Below are positions 58,112 through 64,000 of a stretch of 64,000 nucleotides of DNA, one piece after another. Origin of the DNA: Magnetospirillum sp902729445 (GTDB lineage: Bacteria > Pseudomonadota > Alphaproteobacteria > Rhodospirillales > Magnetospirillaceae); NCBI RefSeq assembly GCF_902729445.1, contig NZ_CACVCE010000001.1:259313-323312 (forward strand), written 5' to 3'. The translations under genes and the position numbers were made by a program. Numbering within the stretch: position 1 is the stretch's first letter; each line of letters begins with the position of its first letter. Under the pieces are notes generated by a model. The model searched no databases, was not told the DNA's origin, and worked only from the letters and a program-made list of their open reading frames with translations.

Positions 58112-59071
58112 GTGCGCCGTTTGCTGATCGTTCCCGCCATCGCCGTCCTGCTGGCCGGTTTGGCCGCTCCCGCCCAGGCCCAATTCGAAAACCGCGCTTT
58201 GTACGACCGCATCGAGCGGCTCGAGCGCGACTTGCAGATGATGCAGGGCCAGATGGCCCGCAGCGGTGGCTCGACGGTGATCACCTCGCCGGCCTTGGGC
58301 GGCGGCCAGACGGTGGTCCGTTCGCCCGACGCGGCGCCGATGCCGGCCGGCCTGGCGGTGCGCCTGGACGAACGGGTCGATGAACTGGAAAACATGGTCC
58401 GCCAATTGACCGGCAAGATCGAGGAAGCCACCTTCAAGGCCCAGCAGGCCAACAAGGCGTTGGAACGGCTTCAGGCCGACATCGACGCTCGCTTCCGCGA
58501 TTTGCAGGGTGCCCAGCAGCCGGCTGCCGGCGGCGGGTCCAACCAACTGTCGATGCCGGCGGCCGGTGGGGCGTCGCGCGGTGCCGAAACCCCCGGCGGC
58601 GCCCCCGGCCCGCAGGTGCTGGGCACCATGTCCGACAAGGACATGAAGAAGCTGACCCCGCCCCAGGCGGCCAATGCCGCCCCCAAGGACGCCCAGGGTC
58701 AGTATGACGATGCCTATGCTGCCGCCCAACGCGGCGATTTCGCCGTCGCCGAGAAGGGGTTCCAGGACTTCCTGTCCAAGAATCCCAACCACCAACTGGC
58801 CGGCAATGCCAGCTATTGGCTGGGCGACATCGCTTTCTCGCGCAAGGATTTCGACACCGCCGCGCGCACCTTCCTGGAAGCCTACAAGACCTATCCCAAG
58901 CATGCCAAGGCGCCGGACATGATCTACAAGGCCGGTTCGGCTTTCGGTCAGCAGGGCAAGAAGAAGGAAGCCTGCGTCGCCTTCTCGATCCTGTTCAAGG
59001 ATCATCCCGGCATGGCCGACCGCGTCAAGCGCGCGGCCCAGGCCGAGAAGCAGAAATACGAGTGCAAGTAG
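58112..59071 (+). CDS. cpoB: Cell division coordinator CpoB (YbgF)
   Basis: A 319-residue periplasmic protein starting at GTG 58112 with GAGG upstream. A signal peptide (LLIVPAIAVLLAGLAAPAQAQ) is followed by a coiled coil (YDRIERLERDLQMMQ), a disordered glycine-rich linker and C-terminal tetratricopeptide repeats (YDDAYAAAQRGDFAVAEKGF, LGDIAFSRKDFDTAARTFLEAY). It links peptidoglycan synthesis with Tol-driven outer-membrane constriction. The stop overlaps the tilS start. Confidence 0.94.
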   Translation: MRRLLIVPAIAVLLAGLAAPAQAQFENRALYDRIERLERDLQMMQGQMARSGGSTVITSPALGGGQTVVRSPDAAPMPAGLAVRLDERVDELENMVRQLTGKIEEATFKAQQANKALERLQADIDARFRDLQGAQQPAAGGGSNQLSMPAAGGASRGAETPGGAPGPQVLGTMSDKDMKKLTPPQAANAAPKDAQGQYDDAYAAAQRGDFAVAEKGFQDFLSKNPNHQLAGNASYWLGDIAFSRKDFDTAARTFLEAYKTYPKHAKAPDMIYKAGSAFGQQGKKKEACVAFSILFKDHPGMADRVKRAAQAEKQKYECK

Positions 59072-60357
59072 ACCCGGCGGCGGCGCTGGCCGCCGTTCTG
59101 GACCGCCTGGGGCCGGGACTACCGCCCCATCTGGCGGTGGCTGTATCGGGCGGCGCCGACAGTATGGCGCTGGCCCTGCTGACCGCCGAGTGGGCCGCCG
59201 CCCGGGGCGGGCGGGTTACCGCCTTGACCGTCGATCACGCCCTTCGTCCGGAATCGGGCGCCGAGGCCGCCCAGGTCGGGCGGTGGTTGGCGGCGCGAAA
59301 CATTCCCCATGTCACGTTGGTCCGCGCAGGCGCGCGCCCCCCCGCCGATTTGCAGGCGATGGCGCGTTCGGCCCGCTATGGCTTGCTGACCGAGTGGTGC
59401 CGCGCCCAGGGCGTGAGCCATCTGCTGCTGGCCCACCACCAGGCCGACCAAGCCGAGACCTTGTTGCTGCGCCTGGGGCGCGGTTCGGGGGTCGATGGGT
59501 TGGCGGCGATGGGGCCGATGACCTCGCGGGACGGTGTGGTCCTGCTGCGGCCGCTGCTGGATGTGCCGGCCGAGCGTTTGCGCGAATTCCTGAAAAGCCG
59601 GGGCCAGGACTGGATCGAGGATCCCTCCAACGCCGATCCGGCCTTCGCCCGGGTCAGGATGCGCCGCCTGCTGCCGGTGCTGGCCGGCGAGGGGCTGACC
59701 GTTTCCCGCCTGGCCGAGACCGCCACCCGGATGCGCCGGGCCCGTGACGCTTTGGACTGGATGGTGGCCCAGCGTGCCGGCCGCTCTGTGCGCCTGCATC
59801 CGGCCGGCTTTGCCACGGTGGACCTGGCCGCCTTCGTCGAGCCCCCCGAGGAAATCGGCCTGCGTCTGTTGGTTCGCCTGCTGCAGGCGGCAGGCGGCGG
59901 CGATTATCCGCCGCGCGCCGAGCGCACCGAGGGATTGTTCCGCCGCCTGGCCCAGGGCCATGCCGGAAAGGCGACCCTGGCCGGCTGCACCTTGGCCATC
60001 GGCGCGGATTCGGTGGTATTCGCCCGCGAGGCGGCGCGCCAGGCCCCGCCGGTGACCTTGGTGCCGGGCGAGCGCCTGCTGTGGGACGGCCGCCTGCGGG
60101 TCGAGGTGCCGCACGATCTGCCCGCCGGGCTGCGTCTGGCCGGGCTGGGGGCATCGGGCTGGCGCCCATTGGGCAAGGTGGCGCCGGTTCCTGCGTCGGC
60201 ACGGGCCAGCCTGCCGGCCCTGATCGACCGAGATGGTGTTTTCGCCGTGCCCCACCTGGGCTATAAACGGGGCGGAGGCGTCATTTCCGCCGAATGGATC
60301 GTGTGGGAAGGGCCGATGCGCCATTGCCTTGTTCCGGCCGGGGGCGGCATTATCTAA
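59062..60357 (+). CDS. tilS: tRNA(Ile)-lysidine synthetase
   Basis: A 431-residue enzyme that makes lysidine at position 34 of tRNA-Ile(CAU). The PP-loop AVSGGADSMAL is near residue 25, followed by HALRPES and the HHQADQAETLLLRLGRGSG motif. The C-terminal domains are less conserved. GTG 59062, overlapping the cpoB end, gives the expected N-terminus; the frame is open into cpoB. It precedes ftsH by 48 bp. Confidence 0.95.
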   Translation: MQVDPAAALAAVLDRLGPGLPPHLAVAVSGGADSMALALLTAEWAAARGGRVTALTVDHALRPESGAEAAQVGRWLAARNIPHVTLVRAGARPPADLQAMARSARYGLLTEWCRAQGVSHLLLAHHQADQAETLLLRLGRGSGVDGLAAMGPMTSRDGVVLLRPLLDVPAERLREFLKSRGQDWIEDPSNADPAFARVRMRRLLPVLAGEGLTVSRLAETATRMRRARDALDWMVAQRAGRSVRLHPAGFATVDLAAFVEPPEEIGLRLLVRLLQAAGGGDYPPRAERTEGLFRRLAQGHAGKATLAGCTLAIGADSVVFAREAARQAPPVTLVPGERLLWDGRLRVEVPHDLPAGLRLAGLGASGWRPLGKVAPVPASARASLPALIDRDGVFAVPHLGYKRGGGVISAEWIVWEGPMRHCLVPAGGGII

Positions 60358-60405
60358 TACGTGCCCGCAAAAATCGGCGGGGTTGGACACAGGAAGGACC
60401 GAGCC

Positions 60406-62315
<1,910 letters not shown>

Positions 62316-62319
<4 letters not shown>

Positions 62320-63449
62320 CCGTGATCCGTTCCGCTTGGCGTCGAAGCCCCGCTCTCCCGCGGGGCTTCGCGTTTTCGCCCGCCGACCTGTACCTGCTGC
62401 CGGCCGGTCTGGTGTGGGGCGAGCAGGCCGCTGCGGCGGTGGTTTCGGGCAATGGCTGGCCGATCGGCGATACCGCGCTGGCCTTCACCGCCGCCACCAT
62501 CATCTGGCGCGAGGGTGGCCAGGTGTGGGCGGCCCTGGCCCCATTCGCCGACATCCTGGCTTGGTCGGAAGCCGAAAGTGAAGATGTCGCCCGCCATGTC
62601 GGCCGGTTGATCCATCGGGTCGGCGCCAAGCGCCCGTCCTGGGGTACGGTTGCGATGGATGCTCCGGCGATCATGGGCATCGTCAACACGACGCCGGACA
62701 GCTTTTCCGACGGCGGCGACCGGCTGGAAGCCAAGGTGGCCATCGACAGCGGGTTGGCGATGGTCGAGGCCGGCGCCGCCATCATCGATGTTGGCGGCGA
62801 ATCAACACGGCCCGGTGCCCAGCCGGTATCGAACCAGCAGGAAATCGACCGGGTTGTCCCGGTGGTCGAGGCCCTGGCCGCCCAAGGGGTGGTGGTGTCG
62901 ATCGATACTCGCCACGCCGCGGTGATGAAGGTCGCCACCCAGGCGGGTGCGCGCATCATCAACGACGTCACCGCCCTGGCGGGCGAGGGCGCCCTGGCGG
63001 TCGCCGCCGCTTCCGGCGCGTCTGTCTGCCTGATGCACATGCAGGGCCAGCCCCAGACCATGCAGGCCGAGCCGGTCTATGATTGCGCGCCCCTGGATGT
63101 CTATGACTATCTGGCCGGCCGCGTGGCGGCGTGCGAGGCGGCCGGCATCGGCCGCGACCGCATCTCGATCGATCCCGGCATCGGTTTCGGCAAGAACGAC
63201 GATCACAACGCTCAACTTCTGGGCTCGCTCGCCTTGCTGCATGGCCTGGCTTGTCCGGTATTGCTGGGGGCGTCGCGCAAAAGCTTCATCGGCCGCTTAA
63301 GCCGGGGCGAGCCGCCCAAGCAGCGCCTGGCCGGCTCGCTGGCGGCGCATCTGGCCGGGCTGGATGCCGGCGTCCAGATCATCCGCGTTCACGATGTCGC
63401 CGAGACCGCCCAGGCCATGGCCGTATGGCGGGCGGTAAGGTACGCCTAG
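62316..63449 (+). CDS. folP: Dihydropteroate synthase with an N-terminal extension
   Basis: A 377-residue folate enzyme that joins p-aminobenzoate to the pterin pyrophosphate. The catalytic TIM barrel (from about residue 118) has GIVNTTPDSFSDGGD, IIDVGGESTRPGAQPV and GASRKSFIGRLS. About 115 residues precede it (SADLYLLPAGLVWG-like stretch), about 100 more than in short bacterial enzymes. GTG 62316 overlaps the ftsH stop (GTGA), so the extension is likely translated. Its role is unknown. Confidence 0.93.
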
Positions 63450-63462
63450 TTGCGGGGGACTG

Positions 63463-63476
63463 GGCGCCGTTGCGCC
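63463..63476 (+). terminator. Short hairpin after folP
   Basis: GGCGC and GCGCC pair around CGTT, 13 bp past the folP stop, followed by TTCATTT. It could be a weak terminator in the 88-bp gap before the next gene. Confidence 0.35.
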
Positions 63477-63537
63477 TTCATTTCGGCTCTGGACACCGCT
63501 AAAGTCACGAGTCGCCTAAGGTTGAGAAGGGGGGGGC

Positions 63538-64000
63538 ATGCAGCCGGGGTGGGGGGGAAAGAGTTCGTCGCCGGTCGTCTATGTGCTGATGTTTGCCTTG
63601 CTCGGTTGTGCCGGCCTGTGGCTGGGACTCGACCTGGCCGAAGGGCGCAATCGCATCCTCGTCGAACGCCAGGCTTTGGCCGTCCAGAAAAGCCAATTCA
63701 TGAGCCAGTGGTTCGGCACCACCATCGTCTCCGCCGATTACGTCCTGCGCGAGGTCATCGGGCGGGTATCGGCGGAGGAGCTCGGCCGGCTGGCCTCGGC
63801 CCCCGAGCAGGTCGTCCGGATGGACCGCTGGTTGGCGGAGAAAGTGGCGACCCTTCCCGGCGTGATCGGACTGACCGTCTACGATCGCGATTGCCGTTTC
63901 GTTGCCACCGCCGATCCCAGACTGCGGGGCTTTCGCAGCAATCAGAAATCCTGCGTCGATCCGGACCCAAAACTCGAGGATCGCACCTATATCCAGGGCA
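63538..64000 (+). CDS. Membrane sensor protein, N-terminal part (runs off the window)
   Basis: An open frame of at least 154 codons starts at ATG 63538 after a strong GAGAAGGGGGG site and continues past the end. A membrane helix (VVYVLMFALLGCAGLWLGLDL) is followed by an extracytoplasmic region with the features of a Cache/PDC domain: a helix with QKSQFMSQWFGTTIVSADYVL, then GVIGLTVYDRDCRFVATADP. Such a start is common in sensor kinases, diguanylate cyclases and chemoreceptors; the output domain is outside the window. glmM often follows folP in other bacteria, but not here. Confidence 0.75.
   Translation, partial: MQPGWGGKSSSPVVYVLMFALLGCAGLWLGLDLAEGRNRILVERQALAVQKSQFMSQWFGTTIVSADYVLREVIGRVSAEELGRLASAPEQVVRMDRWLAEKVATLPGVIGLTVYDRDCRFVATADPRLRGFRSNQKSCVDPDPKLEDRTYIQG

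Overview
The window is a 64-kb piece of a high-GC alphaproteobacterial chromosome. The gene order tpiA-secG-pyrG-kdsA-eno-ftsB, the run yebC-ruvCAB-ybgC-tolQRAB-pal-cpoB-tilS-ftsH-folP, and a trp block ending in moaC-moeA-lexA point to Rhodospirillales. A Magnetospirillum or Phaeospirillum relative is my best guess, from gene order and protein style only. No tRNA, rRNA, CRISPR array or insertion sequence was seen.

Layout. 1-0.9 kb: the tail of a sensor histidine kinase and a bacteriohemerythrin. 0.9-5.9 kb (minus): a full type I secretion set (TolC-like outer membrane protein, ABC exporter, HlyD adaptor). 6.1-8.2 kb: a GntR regulator and a two-gene response-regulator unit. 8.3-13.5 kb (minus): trpG-trpD-trpC-moaC-moeA-lexA with tightly overlapping genes. 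13.7-30.3 kb (minus): a second type I secretion operon with two adjacent ABC exporters, a HlyD adaptor and a giant repeat protein. 30.5-37.7 kb: a soluble chemoreceptor-like protein, a CueR copper regulon (copA, cueR, copZ), a divergent polysaccharide deacetylase and a TPR-SPINDLY protein. 37.6-41.0 kb (minus): trpE and a PpiD/SurA-type foldase. 41.2-64 kb (plus): housekeeping genes for glycolysis, CTP and KDO synthesis, cell division, Holliday junction processing, the Tol-Pal envelope system, tRNA-lysidine, FtsH and folate. The window ends inside a new membrane sensor gene.

Main points. (1) The giant repeat protein is split only because 397 bp are present twice around a single N at 21072. 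Removing 398 bp restores one frame of about 3,609 residues, so this looks like an assembly join. (2) Its operon carries two overlapping ABC exporters with degenerate signature motifs, one of which has also lost the H-loop histidine; this suggests an asymmetric heterodimer. (3) trpE is separated from trpG by about 24 kb holding the secretion operon and the copper genes, although both lie in the same orientation. (4) tolA is followed by a 166-codon copy of its own C-terminal domain, created with an exact 500-bp offset.

Working together: the two secretion sets have one TolC-like protein between them and could share it. The SPINDLY-type protein could modify a surface protein. CueR should control copA and copZ through matching dyads at two separate promoters. 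LexA probably controls itself through a site in a 12-bp inverted repeat upstream. Tol-Pal, YbgC and CpoB form the usual envelope-constriction module.
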